A DNA stretch of 64,000 bases from Chrysemys picta bellii (lineage: Eukaryota; Chordata; Testudines; Emydidae), in assembly GCF_011386835.1 (NCBI RefSeq), contig NC_088804.1:35885549-35949548 (forward strand), in the 5' to 3' direction. This document shows, piece by piece, positions 22,738 through 35,169 of this stretch; the first letter of the stretch is position 1; each line of letters opens with the position of its first letter. The notes below the pieces were generated by a model. It was not told the DNA's origin, ran no database searches, and saw only the letters and a list, made by a program, of their open reading frames with translations. The position numbers and the translations under genes are program-made.

Positions 22738-24007
22738 TAAACACAATATGTTGGGGAAGAGTCAACGTGGCTTTTGTAAAGAGAAATCATGCCTGACCAA
22801 TCTGTTAGAATTCTTTGAGGGTGTCAGCAACCACATGCACAAAGGTGATCCAGTCAATATAGTGTACTCGGACTTCAGAAAGCCTTTGACAAGATCCCTC
22901 TCCAAAGACTCTTAAGCAAACTAAGTAGTCATGGGATAAGAGGGATGATCCTTTCGTGGATTGGTAACTGGTTAAAAGATGGGAAACAAAGGGTTGAGGT
23001 ATATGGTCAGTCTTCACAATGAAGAGAGGTAAATAGTGGGGTCTCCCCTCCCAAGGACCTGTGTTGGGACTGGTGCTGTTCAACATATTCATACATTATT
23101 TTGAAAAGGTGATGAACAGCGACGTGGCAAAATTTACAGATGATACAAAATTACTCAAGATAGTTAAGTCCAAAGCTGACTGCAAAGAGTTACAAAGGAA
23201 ACTCACTAAACTGGGCCACAAAATAGCAGATGAAATTCAGCGCTGATATGTGCAAAGTAATGCACAATGTAAAAAATAATCGTAACTATACATACAAAAT
23301 GATGGGGTCTAAATTAGCTGTTACCACTCAGGAAAGAGATCTTGGCATCATCATGGATAGTTCTGTGAAAATATCCACTCAATGTGCAGCGACAGTAAAA
23401 AAACAAACAAACAAAAAAAAAACACCCTCAAAAATTATAGGATCCATTAGGAAGGGATAGATAATAAGACAGAAAATATCATAATGGTACTTGATAAATC
23501 CATGGTACACCCACTCATTGAATACTGTATGCAGTTCTGGTCACCCCATCTAAAAAAAGATATATTAAAATCGCAAAAGATGCAGAGAAGGGGAACAAAA
23601 ATGATTAGCGGTATAGAACAGCTTCCATATGTGGAGAGATTAATAAACTAACAGACTGCTGAGTTTAGAAAATAGATGACTAAGAGGGGAATATGATAGA
23701 GGTGTATAAAATCATGAATTATGTGGAGAAAGTGAATAGGGAAATGTTATTTACCCTGTCAAATAACACAAGAACTAGGGGTCACCCAATACAATTAAAC
23801 GGCAGCAAGTTTAAAACAAACATCAGGAAGTATTTCTTCACACAAAACACAGTAAATCTGTGGAACTTGTTGCCATTGGCTGTGGTGAAGGCCAAAAGTA
23901 TAAGTGGGTTCAAAAAAGAATTAGATAATTTCATGGAGGATAGGTTCATCATATGGCTATTAGCCAAGATGGTCAGGGATGCAATGCCACGCTCTGGGTG
24001 TTCCTAA
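22738..24007 (+). pseudogene. CR1 reverse transcriptase, broken into several frames
   Basis: Open pieces: 23061-23246 with [18 protein letters not shown] and KFTDDTKLLK (the FADD active-site box reads FTDD, keeping both Asp); 23230-23460 with MKFSADMCKVMH and ERDLGIIMDSSVKIS; 23693-24007 with NREMLFTLSNNTRTRGHPIQ and KYFFTQNTVNLWNLLP. The order and spacing match the CR1 ORF2 C-terminal half. At least three frame breaks and no endonuclease domain, so it cannot act. The enzyme would copy CR1 RNA at a nicked target. Confidence 0.85.
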
Positions 24008-24180
24008 ACCTCTGACTGTCAGAAGCTGGGACTGGATGACAGGGGATGGTCACTTGAAATTGCGCTGTTCTGTTCATTCCCTCTGAAGTATCTGGCACTG
24101 GCTGCTGTTAGCAGACCGCACACTGGACCAGATGGACTATTGGTCTGACCCAGAACGGCCATTCTTGTGTTCTTATATGT
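22738..24180 (+). mobile_element. CR1 LINE, plus strand, 5'-truncated
   Basis: Starts within the reverse transcriptase fingers (LGKSQRGFCKEKSCLTNLLE-like in frame) and runs through the palm to a 3' untranslated region ending at TTCTTGTGTTCTTAT. The subfamily matches the nested CR1 at 13871-14102. Several frameshifts; an internal A-rich stretch near 23400 has expanded. Confidence 0.88.
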
Positions 24181-27100
24181 ATTTAGTGTAGCAATGATGA
24201 TTCCTTGCCCCCTCCACCACACCCAAACTGCCAGCAGGGGTATAGGGAGAACTCCTTGTATCTCCTCATTGTGCTTTCCCTAAGGTCCAGACAGAATCAG
24301 GCCCATAGTAATCAAAGAAGAAGATGGTATCAAGATTAAATATAAAGTGAACAGCATTGTTCAGCCAAGAGACTTTCCTGTCCAGCGTTTCCCGATATTT
24401 TAAAGAATTCGTTTTCATAAGTATCGTGCTGCATAGCATTGAAATAACAAAATCTTCCTTTTGGCTATTCAGGGAATGATACTGTATTCTTTGGATCCCT
24501 GTATTCTTCTGAAGTCAGTGGCAGTTTCGGGTTTCCATGGAATGCAGAATCAGGCCTTTAGTGATGTATGAAGTTCAGTGGATGGCATCATTGCTTTGAC
24601 AATTGATGCTTCACTTCAGATTTTTCCTAACCATTTCTCAGTATCACATCAACAGCAAAGCCGGATAAAGCTGTTTAAGATTTAATGTCTTTACTGACTC
24701 CAATCCTGGGGCGGGGGGAATGTTTTCTCCTCAGTTAGTGGAACATATTTGTTATTTTTAACAGTTTAAATTTGAGGTTGAATCTATTTTTGATTGACAT
24801 TAGTTAAGAGATAAAATATGGAATGAATAAATTACAGCCATTCACACCTGCCAATTACTAAACCTCCTTTCTAATGACAGTTAGCCACAAGGCAAATGAA
24901 CATCCCAGTGTTGTATATTCAAGAGTAACGCTTAATGGCTGATAACCATACATGGTGCAATAGGGCAGTATTGTTTTGCAAACTGATGGGCAGATTGCTA
25001 GTGGCCATGGAGGACAGAGGCAAACATGAGAATTTTGGCCAAGTAGCTGCAACTTGATTATTACTTTAAAAAACAAACAAGACAGCCTCATCCGGCATCC
25101 ATGAAAAGAAGGGATGCTAAAGTCACTCTGAGTTGTTACTGTCTCATTCTCCTTTCAATGCTCTGATCCTGAGGAACCTAACCCTCTAAGTCTTAACCAA
25201 CCCGCCTAAACCATGATGTCCTGGGCAGTTCCAAGGCCTGCAGCGCCATGAACCTCATCACAAGAACTTTGGTACCTTTGTGCATTTGACCTCCTTCAGC
25301 AAAAATGGATGGTCAGTCCCTTTTTTGTAGGGAAGACCATTTTTCTCATTTTCCCATCATATGTAGCATTGGGTGAGCCAACACCCCAACTTTCAAATGA
25401 TTGTAACCCCACCAAAGAGAATGTAAATCCTTCAACCAGGACATACATCCTAAAGCTGTGATACTGTGAAGCAAATAGTAAAATCAAGTGGATTACGATA
25501 CCTGCACTCATTCAGCATGTAGACTGTGCCTGCTGACACAAATCCTGCAAATCCAGAGGTGCTCGCTGCAAACTGATGATCATAGCAAATACCACAACAA
25601 CCTGCTGCAAAGTACATAACCCCATACAAACAAAAACAACAATGGAACCTTGATGCTACCCATGCACCAATTAGCCAACCTATAAGTGAGGCAATATACA
25701 ACATTTGGGGTGGTGGGGACAGAGTATGAAGGAGTCCACTTGTGCCTAGCACCACCTTTTATGTACAGCTTAGTGGCCAATCTTAGTGTCTTTTAAAAGC
25801 ACTGAGACTGGCCAATAGGACTGCCGCTGGTTTACAGGTGCTGTAATACTATTCTGGGCTTGTGGTGTCCTTCTGGCCCAACAGTATGGCACAGCCAGAG
25901 ATGGCCAACACTCCTCTCTTAATAACATTTGTGAAATAAAATAATGCAGGCAGCATGTTAGCAATTCAGAATTCTATTTTGCAAGAATATATCTCTTCTT
26001 TCTAAAGGCCTCATCTAGCTCCCATTGGAGTCAGTGGGAGAATCTCAATTGAATTTAATGTGCATCACATTGGGCTTTAGATAGAAAACTTGTGGCTATC
26101 TAGATATTTTGACTTTTTTTCTGTGCTTTCTTTCTGCCTCAAACTATAACAAGTGTGTGCTATACAAGGTTAGCCAAAGCATCTCTTTCATGAGATTTGT
26201 ATGAAATTTTCGGCATTTACGAAGCTTTAATGGGTGATATTTTTTTTTCATGCAATGGTAATTTGTTCATCAAGGATTTTATGACAAGAGAGACATTTTT
26301 TCTTATTACTCTATATTTTAAACTGCTTTTTCGGCATCTCTATAACTTTTTTTCTAAATAGATACAGCAGGAGGATACTTATCTCAGGTCTAAATAATTG
26401 GGTATTTTAGATTGTAATTCCATTGTTTGTTTCTGCAAATGTTTTAAAATTTATGATTCACCAGGGATACATTTCTACTAGTTTGTTTTTTTTTCTCATT
26501 TTATAGTGCACTTTTTTTTTTAATATAACACCTACCGTGCTTTTAGTCATTCCATTAACTTTCTTCTCATTTTCTCCCCTTCCTTTATTCAAGGTGTTTA
26601 AATACTCTGGCATTTTCAGTTCCTCTTTCTATGGCTGCATTTTGTGATAGATGTGCTAATTTATGGGTTTTGTGCTCAGGAAAATTACACCAAATGCAAG
26701 AAATAATCTAATGAAGGCTTATGACTATAGATAGGTCAAAATGGTTATTTGAGGTAATCAGAAAAGTCACACGTTTCCTTACCTGTACCCATTGTTTGTT
26801 GGACAGGGAGAAGGAAAAACATAGGAGTAGGAGAGTCGGACTTAAACTTTTTTTATGGGGAAGACTGAGACGTTGGGTAAAATGTTCAAGTGCCTCAGTG
26901 ATTTAGGGGCCTAAGAGACACTGACTTTCATGATCTTTCTGGTTATCTCTGTAGGTGCACTGTCAGAAAATGGAACTTTGAAAAAGGGATTTAGGCTCAT
27001 AAGACACTTAGCCAGTGCTATCCCTTCCTTTGTCTGACAGCTTTGGGTGAGCATTACATGCAAGATCAGTCCCATAGTCTGTCAATTGTTGCAGCCAAAC

Positions 27101-29920
27101 CAGAACTTTCATCTTCCTTTAGAACCCTCCATATTTTTAACAGCTGTGTGCCCTGAGAACACTGGTAAATACTCCATGCTCCAAATGCTTTATTCTTCTT
27201 CATTTGCCATTAGAACCATTTCAAATCCTTAGTTATTTGTTGCTTTAAGGCCCAATCCTGTGAAGACCCTGATTTCAGTGGGAATTAAGGTTGCTCAACA
27301 TCTGTCTGGATTAATAACTGGGTATGTTGTTTGCCAAGGAAAAGAATCATTTAATGTAAATGTATATTTCTTTTGACACTCCAGTAAGAATGAAGGGCTC
27401 AAATGAGATTTCAAATTTTCCTTACAAAATTCTTCATTACCTTGATCTCTTATGTCTCCATCTTTTAGGTGATGTTTACTGAAACCTTTGTACTGCTTTT
27501 GTGCTGATGATGAATAATGACATTCTTGCAGTGTGTTTGATCACAATTTCCTTTTTTCCTCTGGATTTATTTGAAAGAGAAAGGAAAAAAGCAAACACTC
27601 TTAGACCTTGATCTTTAAAAATATAAGTGTTTATAATTTACTGTAATATAGGATAGTAAAAGAGTACTCTCTTATTACTATAATAAAGTACATACAACAA
27701 TTTCAATGTATGTACTACATGAGATGCTATGGTCTACTGTAGGTATTTTTGGTTTTGTTTTTATCTTGGTTAGGCACTGATTTTTTTACTTTTAATTCAA
27801 GAGGTTATGTGGTTTATACTGTACTCCTTTCTACTTGCATTTTGATTTGTGTTAACCTTGTCTACCTCTCAGACCTCATTGTTGAAAACAGTTTCAGTCT
27901 TCAGTATAGAAAACCCAATCAGATTGTAAAGTGTTTTCTTTTTCACTTGTTGGTCTGCCCCAAGTTACATTCACCGTGAGACACTTCCTACTGGGCTGTG
28001 ACTCCTCCATTCAGTAGAATCTGCTACAACCGCAGTGGGACAGTGGCTTGTTCTTCAGTGCCTCTTGTGGGTTTTCAGCTCCAAAATAGTGAGGGATGGA
28101 GATGGGGAAATATGTATCACTGCTCCCAGAGTGGTCTTGCCAAGGCTGCAGTCACTTTGCCCACAGCGCCAGGCATCATCCTGGGTCAGCCTGCAATTCT
28201 TTCTCCTCTTTCCGTGGGCTACCAGTTCCTTCTCCTGGAGCATGCCCTGTAGCTGTATAGGGGTGGAGCATCCCTGGTATAGCATTGCTCCATGGTTTAG
28301 TGTGGGGCCTGTAAACCCCATCACAAGGGGTTACATTTACTTTTCTCATTATTCTTTACCAAGAACTTCAGAGACACTCGTAGAGACGCACAATGTGGGA
28401 AAAGCTATTTGGGCGTATGTGTTTAAATTTCCTGTTGTTAGTTGTCCCATTTCAATAACGACCTATCAGCACTGTGCAATAGAGTGGAAATTGCTATCTT
28501 TCTCAAAAGTAATTAATTGAAAAGGTAGTTCTAGAATGTGTGTTCTGATCTTGCCTGCTGTGAGCCAAAAAAAAAAACCTGAATTGAGGTAGGACAAGAC
28601 ACTACCTCAAGTACTGGATAAGTGACACTATCAAAGCTCTGAGAGTATTTTTTTTTCTCACTTGCCCTGGCAGAAGGAAATGATGGCCCTAGAGTCCAGA
28701 TTGGCACAGGGCGATATAGCAAGAATAAAGAATTTATCTTTTTTCTTTTCTTTCTGTTAAGGCCATGTCCAGACTTTATGGAATCACTGCACCACTTTGT
28801 GAAAAATGAAGGACATGAGAAAGCCCTTGACCATTGCTGAGATTGAATAAGGAGAGAGTTATGCAGTTAATATGCTGTGCTGCTTGCTGTGCGTACATAT
28901 GAAGAGACAAGAAAATCCAATACAGTATGAGTGTACAAGGAAAAACTATGAGGCCTATATGGTAGGATAGGGTACTCTCCTTTCTCCTACAGGGGTCTGA
29001 GTTCAAATTCAATCTCAGGTGAAAGCCATTTCTTTATACTGCACAATAAACATTCTTTGCTCAGGAAAGGCCTGGAACTGGAATAGATTGGGTGTTGTGG
29101 TTGAAGTTAGGTTTCAAATGCATTGGCAAAGCTGTTTGGAGAGGCATTATGAATACTTTATTGCTGAGGGTCCAAATCTTGTGCAGCATCTGCCTACACC
29201 CTGTCTAACCACAATCCAATGCAGTTATTTCCTCTAGTTCAGAAGCATCCATTTTACTCACCATTTTTGTTAAAAGAGAAAACAAAGTTTTCTATTTTGA
29301 AGTATGAAGTCTCCCCTCCCCCCCCCCCCCCCCCCCGCTTAACACCTTCCCTCAGGCAATTGGTGCATGTTGTGACAAATATTGGATACACTGTATTATG
29401 AGTCATTGTTGATTCACTGTAGAGAAGTTGGAAAAGGATATCCCCAATAGCAATAAACCAAATGTATTAAAATGCTTCATAAACAACTAAATAGTTAAAG
29501 AGGCCTCCTTTCAACACCTTGCTAAAGCAATTACAAATTAAGCACGTGTTTAAGTGTTTGTCGCTGAATTGGGCCTTATTCAAATATTTCAGATTATGTT
29601 GATTCTAAGATCAGATATAATGAAACAAGTTGGGACATAATGAATTGCTCCTTTATGAGAATAATCTTTTACCTAGAGATGTACATCAATGATACGATTG
29701 ATATTTCTCCTGAAATGAGATGTCTGTTTTGTGCATTTTATCCAGTATATTTTATCACAGGTATTTGTATCGTATCTACCATGTCAGGGCCAAATCCTCA
29801 CTTATTGTAAATCAGAGTATTCCCATTGAATGCTCTGTTGATTTACACCAGCTGAAAACAACACTTATGCAGAGAGTATTAAAAGCTCTCAAAACAAAAA
29901 ATGCATAAAAAGGAGCTAGA
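24181..29920. other. Long unique stretch, no gene established
   Basis: No element boundaries recognised over 5.7 kb. Overlapping minus-strand ORFs between 25296 and 25964 and plus-strand ORFs around 27998-28520 have no recognisable motif. A hydrophobic minus ORF at 25450-25755 could be chance. A 19-C run lies at 29318-29336. Confidence 0.4.
29318..29336. repeat. Homopolymer C run
   Basis: Nineteen C in a row after CTCCCCTC. Likely to be length-variable. Confidence 0.9.
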
Positions 29921-29922
29921 AC

Positions 29923-31060
29923 ATTGTAGATTCATGGACTTCAAGGCCAGAAGAGACCATTGTGATAATCTAGACTGACCTCCTGTATAAAATGGGCCGT
30001 AGGACTTCCCCCAAAAACTTCCTAGAACAGATCTTTTAGAAAAACATCTAACCTTGATTTTAGAACTTTCAAGTGATGGAGAATCCACCACAATCCTTGG
30101 TAAATTGTTCCAATAACTAATTGCTCTCATTTATTTGTACTTTATGTCCAAATTGAATTTGTCTAGATTCAATTTCCAGCCATTGGATTGGGTTACACCT
30201 TGCTCTGCTAGATTAAAGAGTTCATTGCCAAATATTTGTTCCCATGTAGGTACTTATAGATTGCAATCAAGTCACTCCTTAACTTTCTCTTTGCTAAGCT
30301 AAATAGATTGAGCTCCTCAAGTCAATCACTATAAAACATGCTTTCTAATCCTTTAATCATTCTCCTGGCTCTTTTCTGACCCCTCTCCAATTAATCAACA
30401 TCCTTCTTGGATTGTGGACACCAGATCTGTTTGCACCAGTGCCAAATACAGAGGTAAAATAACCTTCCTAGTCCTACTCAAGATTCCCCTGTTTTATACA
30501 TCCAGGGATCTCACCAGTCCTTTCGCCACAGTGCCACATTAGGCACTCATATTCATCTGATTATCTACCACGAGCCCCAAATCTTTTTCAGAGTCACTGC
30601 TTCCCAGGAGAGAGTCCCCCATCATGTAAGTATGGCCTACATTCTTTGTTCCTAGTGAATGCATTTGCAGTTAGCCATATTATAATGCATATTGCTTGCT
30701 TGCACCCAGCTTATCAAGCAATCCAAATTGCTCTGTATCATTGATCAGTGCTCTTCACTGTTTATCACTCCCTCAATTTTTATGTCTTCTGAAGACTTTA
30801 TCAGTCATTTTATATTTTCTTCCGGGTCACTGATAAAAATATTAAATTGCAAATAGTGTAGGGCCAAGAACTCATCCCTATAGGAACCCACTAGAAATAC
30901 ACAACTCAATAATGATTCCCCATGCATAGTTACATTCTGAGGCCTATCAGTTAGCCAGATATTAATCCATTTAATGCGCACTATGTTAATTTTACATTGT
31001 TTTAGTTTTTTAATCAAAATATTGTACTTTAATCAAAATTTAATAGTCAGCCATCTATGT
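29923..31060 (-). mobile_element. CR1 LINE, minus strand, old copy
   Basis: Minus-strand reading gives CR1 3' untranslated sequence (29923-30130), the reverse transcriptase end, and further up (30805-31017) KWINIWLTDRPQNVTMHGES and FNIFISDPEENIK, which match the CR1 segment before the FADD box. Frequent frame breaks. The copy is 5'-truncated near 31060. Confidence 0.8.
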
Positions 31061-31803
31061 TGGCTATTAGTTCAAGAATTAGAATGATTACTGGTCATTC
31101 AACCGAAGAAATGTCTGCCATGCCCGGTTACTGATGTACTTACAGTGGTCACCCTTTAAATCTTTTCAGTTATCTTTGTCATTAAAACTGCTGTGGGCCT
31201 GATTCTCTGCTGCATTTCTCTACTGCAGTGTTATGCTATTATGTTTTCAGAAGAGCTACTCTTTGGATCAACTAGTTGGATTCTTTTAAGAGAGACTTCC
31301 CTCCCTTGCAAGCAAGAAGTATTCTGATACATTGAAATGACTTTTTAAAAAAGAAATAAAGCTTTTTTTGCTGTAGGCTTCCAGATTTGCAAATTGTTCT
31401 TCCCCCATCTCATACCAAGGGCAAAATGTCACCTATCTCACATTAGAGGGAGCCTGAAATGTCTTCTGACTGTGCTAGAAAGTCAAAGAGCGATCCCATG
31501 ACAATGTGAGTGACTTTTGACAAGAGGCAAAACCTTTATTTACTCTCTAAGCCCCACTGATGCTTCTTTGAATGGGCAGTCAGCTAACTGAATCATCAGT
31601 AGTTATCATAGGTAGAATGCAAGGTAATATACACTTTCTTATCTGCCTTACTTAGAACTTGTGCAGATTAGTTGATGAATGTGTCCACGGTACTTTGAGG
31701 GCACAATATGCTTTATACCTCTACTGCTGCTTAAGGACCTCAGCCAACTTCTTTTGAGTTCAAAGGAAAGACTCCCATTGTTTTCAGTCAGAATTGGATC
31801 AGA
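31061..31803. other. No gene or element recognised
   Basis: AT-rich, no motif seen. Confidence 0.4.
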
Positions 31804-31811
31804 CCCTAAAT

Positions 31812-32449
31812 CGGGTGGGCAAACTTTTTGGCCTGAGAGCCACATTGGGGTTCCAAAACTGTATGGCGGGCCGGGTAGGGAAGGCTGTGCCTCCCCAAAC
31901 AGCCTGGCCCCTGCCCCCTGACTTCCCTCCTCAGAACCCCTGACCCATCCAACCCCCTGCTCCTTGTCCCCTGAGTGCCCCAACCCCTATCCACCCCCTC
32001 CCACTTCCAGCCTCCTGACTGCCCCCCTCAGAACCTCTGACCCATCCAATCCCCCCTGCTCCTAGTCCCCTGACTGCCCCGACCACTATCCACACCTCCG
32101 CCCCCTGACAGCCCCCCCCCCCGGGACTCCCACGCCTATTCAACCACTCCCTGGACCCTGAATGCCCCACGGGATCCCCTACCCTTATTCAACCCCCCCA
32201 CCCCCTTACCATGCTGCTCAGAGCAGCAGGACTGGCAGCCGCACCGTCTGGCTGGAGCCAGCCACGCTGCCACACTGCCCAGCTGCAGCCCCACTGCCCA
32301 GAGTGCTGGCGGCACGGCGAGCTGAGGCTGCGTTGGGAGGGGGAACAGCAGGGGAGGGGCTGGGGGGCTAGCCTCCCCGGCCGGGAGCTCCAGGCCAGGG
32401 CAGGACAGTCCCTTAAGCAGTCCTGCGGGCCATTGTTTGCCCACCTCTG
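31812..32449. mobile_element. hAT-type non-autonomous element, GTGGGCAAAC-end family
   Basis: 638 bp. Ends: CGGGTGGGCAAACTTTTTGG at the left and the complement of CAGAGGTGGGCAAACAATGG at the right. Perfect 8-bp duplication CCCTAAAT (31804-31811, 32450-32457). The interior is C-rich on the plus strand with repeated CCCCTGACTGCCCC-like units. Multiple overlapping ORFs (31648-32479) are low-complexity readings of this interior and not genes. Confidence 0.88.
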
Positions 32450-32457
32450 CCCTAAAT

Positions 32458-34249
32458 GAATTGCTGTGCTATTATGCAAGTCTGAAATCTCCTGTGTGAT
32501 GCCATGACTGTATTGCCTGCAGTACAGTTATTTAAACCACATTAGTGGTAAGAGTCATTTATTATTGCTATACAGTTCTTTCAGGTATTTATGTACACTG
32601 CTGCCCTACTTAGACATACACACATTTTCTGATCGTTTTTGGCCCATCCCTTTTGATCAATTGCAAGCAGCATCCGAATTTGTACCAATGAAATTGTTTT
32701 TAGTCGTATGGGTCAAGTCAGGGTGTGACTCCTTGATGGAAAGATAACAAGCTGCATTTGTATTACATATATATATATATATAAACAACAATAAAACTGC
32801 TTATTGTTTTGTAGTGAAGCCAAGTGTGAGATCTCCTAATCATAAGAAGTGCTTTTGCTTTCAAGGGGAATATATGCAGAGTCCGTTAAATGTACTATCT
32901 CTTTTTCACTCTCTCTGCCTTTCCTCCCCCCTCTTTTCTCTTCTTTACCTTATTGATCTGATGTGCTTTGCCCAAATCAATCCCTCAGGTTATAGAATGG
33001 CCCTTTAACAAAAATCTGCTTGATAAATGGGGAAGCTGGGAATGCCACTTTCAGCAAGTTTTCTGTATGTTTGTCAATTTACCGTGTGAGCAAAAGCTGT
33101 CGTGTGAAAACTTGAATGTAATCTTTGAAATATCCCATTACACTGTGAGGAAAGGTTTGAAGTTATTTGAAGAAGCCAGTACAAGACCTGCTCACCAGGT
33201 AACTGGCAACCCAGCCAGCAAGGTAGAGCTATTACCATTGTTAGCTGGAACTTAACATTTCAAAGCTTCATGTGCTAAGTATTGATAGTGGCCCGTATAT
33301 TCATTAGGGTAACTAATATCTTTTTTTCTAACGTTTTCTCAGTTTTAGACAGCTCACTAAAATAATCATATTTTTTAAAATCTTTCTTGCAGCTCAAGTG
33401 CTCTTAATACATTCTTATGTACTTTGTTTGCTGTTTCCCCCTCAATTATGGCTATTTCACGCTAAATGAGACCATTGTATCAGCCACGGACCAATTTTCA
33501 TCATAAGGCTTATTAGCTAGTTAGCTGTATTCTAATACTGAATTGTGTTTTTGTCTTCCACCACACCTTTCTTAGCTTATTGATTCATGCACAGGTAAGG
33601 GTTGCATCTGATTGATCAGTTTATTTTGTTAATGAATACTTCATTGCATTTAACCTCGTGGTGCAAGAAAATTGCCATAGTGATTTCTGTCAGAATTTTT
33701 GTTCCTGCTGCTTCTTCGCCATGTCACTGGAGTGTATTTTTCCTGTGACTTGTGTCTATAGTTCCTTTGCCACATGCGATTTTTTTTCTTTCAAACTACT
33801 GTATAAAAGTATCTATTAATTCATGCTTCTCCCTCAGAGCAAAGCACACAGAGGCAAATGTTTAGTTACTTCTGCAAAAAAGTGATATCTGTTGCAAAGA
33901 GTAAACGCTCGTTTTCGTATTTAATGAAGCCATAATCAATGATAATGGATGAAGATTGCCTTAAAGAAATGTTAAATCTTCTCCCAAGGGGAAGTCATTT
34001 TACTGAAAACAAGCTAGTTAATCAACCTTAGAAAAAATATATATAGTTCTTTTAGGCAAACAGTTTTTCCCAAGACAATGCAGGAAGTGTAACAAAAGCA
34101 TCCACCTGTTTGGATCTTCAGAAATTCATCGCATATGGCATTAGATGTTCTGCCACGCCCAAGCATCCAACATCAGACTTCTCTCTGTATGGGAACAAAG
34201 AAACCAGGGCTTGGATGAGCACAATATTAATTATTTCTCCCCTGATCTT
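32458..34249. other. Unique DNA, no gene established
   Basis: Contains an (AT)n run at 32767-32783. No coding motif; ORF 32968-33255 (+) is unrecognised. 33560-34010 lacks repeat hallmarks and is a weak candidate for a conserved non-coding element. Confidence 0.4.
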
Positions 34250-34252
34250 TAA

Positions 34253-34526
34253 GGGTATGTCTGCACTGTATCTGGGAGTGAGCCTTGGATCCAAGGTCCA
34301 CCCGCTTCTGGTGGTGAGGCTCACATGAGTGCACTACAAATAGCTGTGTAGATGTTAGAGCTTGGGCTCTGAAACCTGGCTGGGGGGAGCGTCACAGCCC
34401 GAGCTCCAGCCTGATCTGCAATATCAAAGCACCACCTACAAAGCTATTTTTAGCATGGTAGTGCAAGCCCTGCTACCACAAGTCTGTGAACACGGGCTCC
34501 CTCCTAGATGCAGTGTAGATGTGCCC
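34253..34526. mobile_element. PIF/Harbinger-type MITE
   Basis: 274 bp, ends GGGTATGTCTGCACTG / complement of GCAGTGTAGATGTGCCC, TAA duplicated at 34250-34252 and 34527-34529. The interior carries partly self-complementary GAGCTTGGGCTCTG-type segments. The opposite-strand ORFs at 34110-34328 cross its left border and are not genes. Confidence 0.82.
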
Positions 34527-34529
34527 TAA

Positions 34530-35036
34530 ATTAAATCTCATAGCCAGCTAGCCACAAGGAGCACAGAGAGCCAGCAGTCAATCAAAGTGTTCTACTCTAT
34601 TTGGGTTATATATTCAAATCAAAATGTAATTTATGTGGTTTTAGCCACAGAGCCTTCATAGGATTTCCCTGGCTCTGCATAGGAAGCATAATATTTATAT
34701 CAGTGCTGATATGTTCTTCACCATGGCTCCTAGGAAATGAAACTCCAGAGTTTGACAGTATCTTCTGGCTGGCCCAGAACAAACACCTCTTGGTATGCCA
34801 TTACATGGTAGGTGACATGCTTAGAGAGAACAGTGTTGTGCATATATAGCTAACAGGGATATATCGAGAGCTGGGTGACAAAAATCTTGAAGTCCAAATT
34901 TTCTTCCCTGTGTCTGGATTTAGTCCTGTGTGTCCCTCTTCTGGGACATGAGAGTACAATTTTCTCTGCTGACCAATTTGTGTCCTTCTATATTGCCTAT
35001 TTTATTTGCTGTTACTCTGAAGTTTTCCTGTGATCC
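34530..35036. other. No gene or element recognised
   Basis: Ordinary-looking sequence with one short unassigned ORF (34601-34849 +). Confidence 0.4.
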
Positions 35037-35048
35037 ACAGAAGATAAG

Positions 35049-35153
35049 CAAAAAGAACAGGAGTACTTGTGGCACCTTAGAGACTAACAAATTGGTGCCA
35101 CAAGTTCTCCTGTTCTTTTTGCGGATACAGACTAACACGGCTGCTACTCTGAA
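35049..35153 (+). mobile_element. Minimal PLE tail foldback, family A
   Basis: 105 bp. Left arm AAAAAGAACAGGAGTACTTG and its inverted partner meet with almost no loop (at about 35088-35094), followed by the terminal GCGGATACAGACTAACACGG piece on the right only. Perfect 12-bp duplication ACAGAAGATAAG (35037-35048, 35154-35165). This is the shortest copy in the window and lacks the hammerhead-like core. Confidence 0.85.
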
Positions 35154-35169
35154 ACAGAAGATAAGGTAT

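Noticed and set aside
28035..28520. 161-residue plus-strand ORF
   Set aside because: No motif, overlaps ORFs in another plus frame and on the minus strand, and shows no splice-site or codon pattern I can support.
28755..28800. Left end of a Harbinger MITE (TTAAGGCCATGTCCAGACTT)
   Set aside because: No matching right end or duplication within a plausible distance.
31648..32479. Cluster of Pro/Gly-rich ORFs on both strands
   Set aside because: Low-complexity interior of the hAT element at 31812-32449, with no protein motif.
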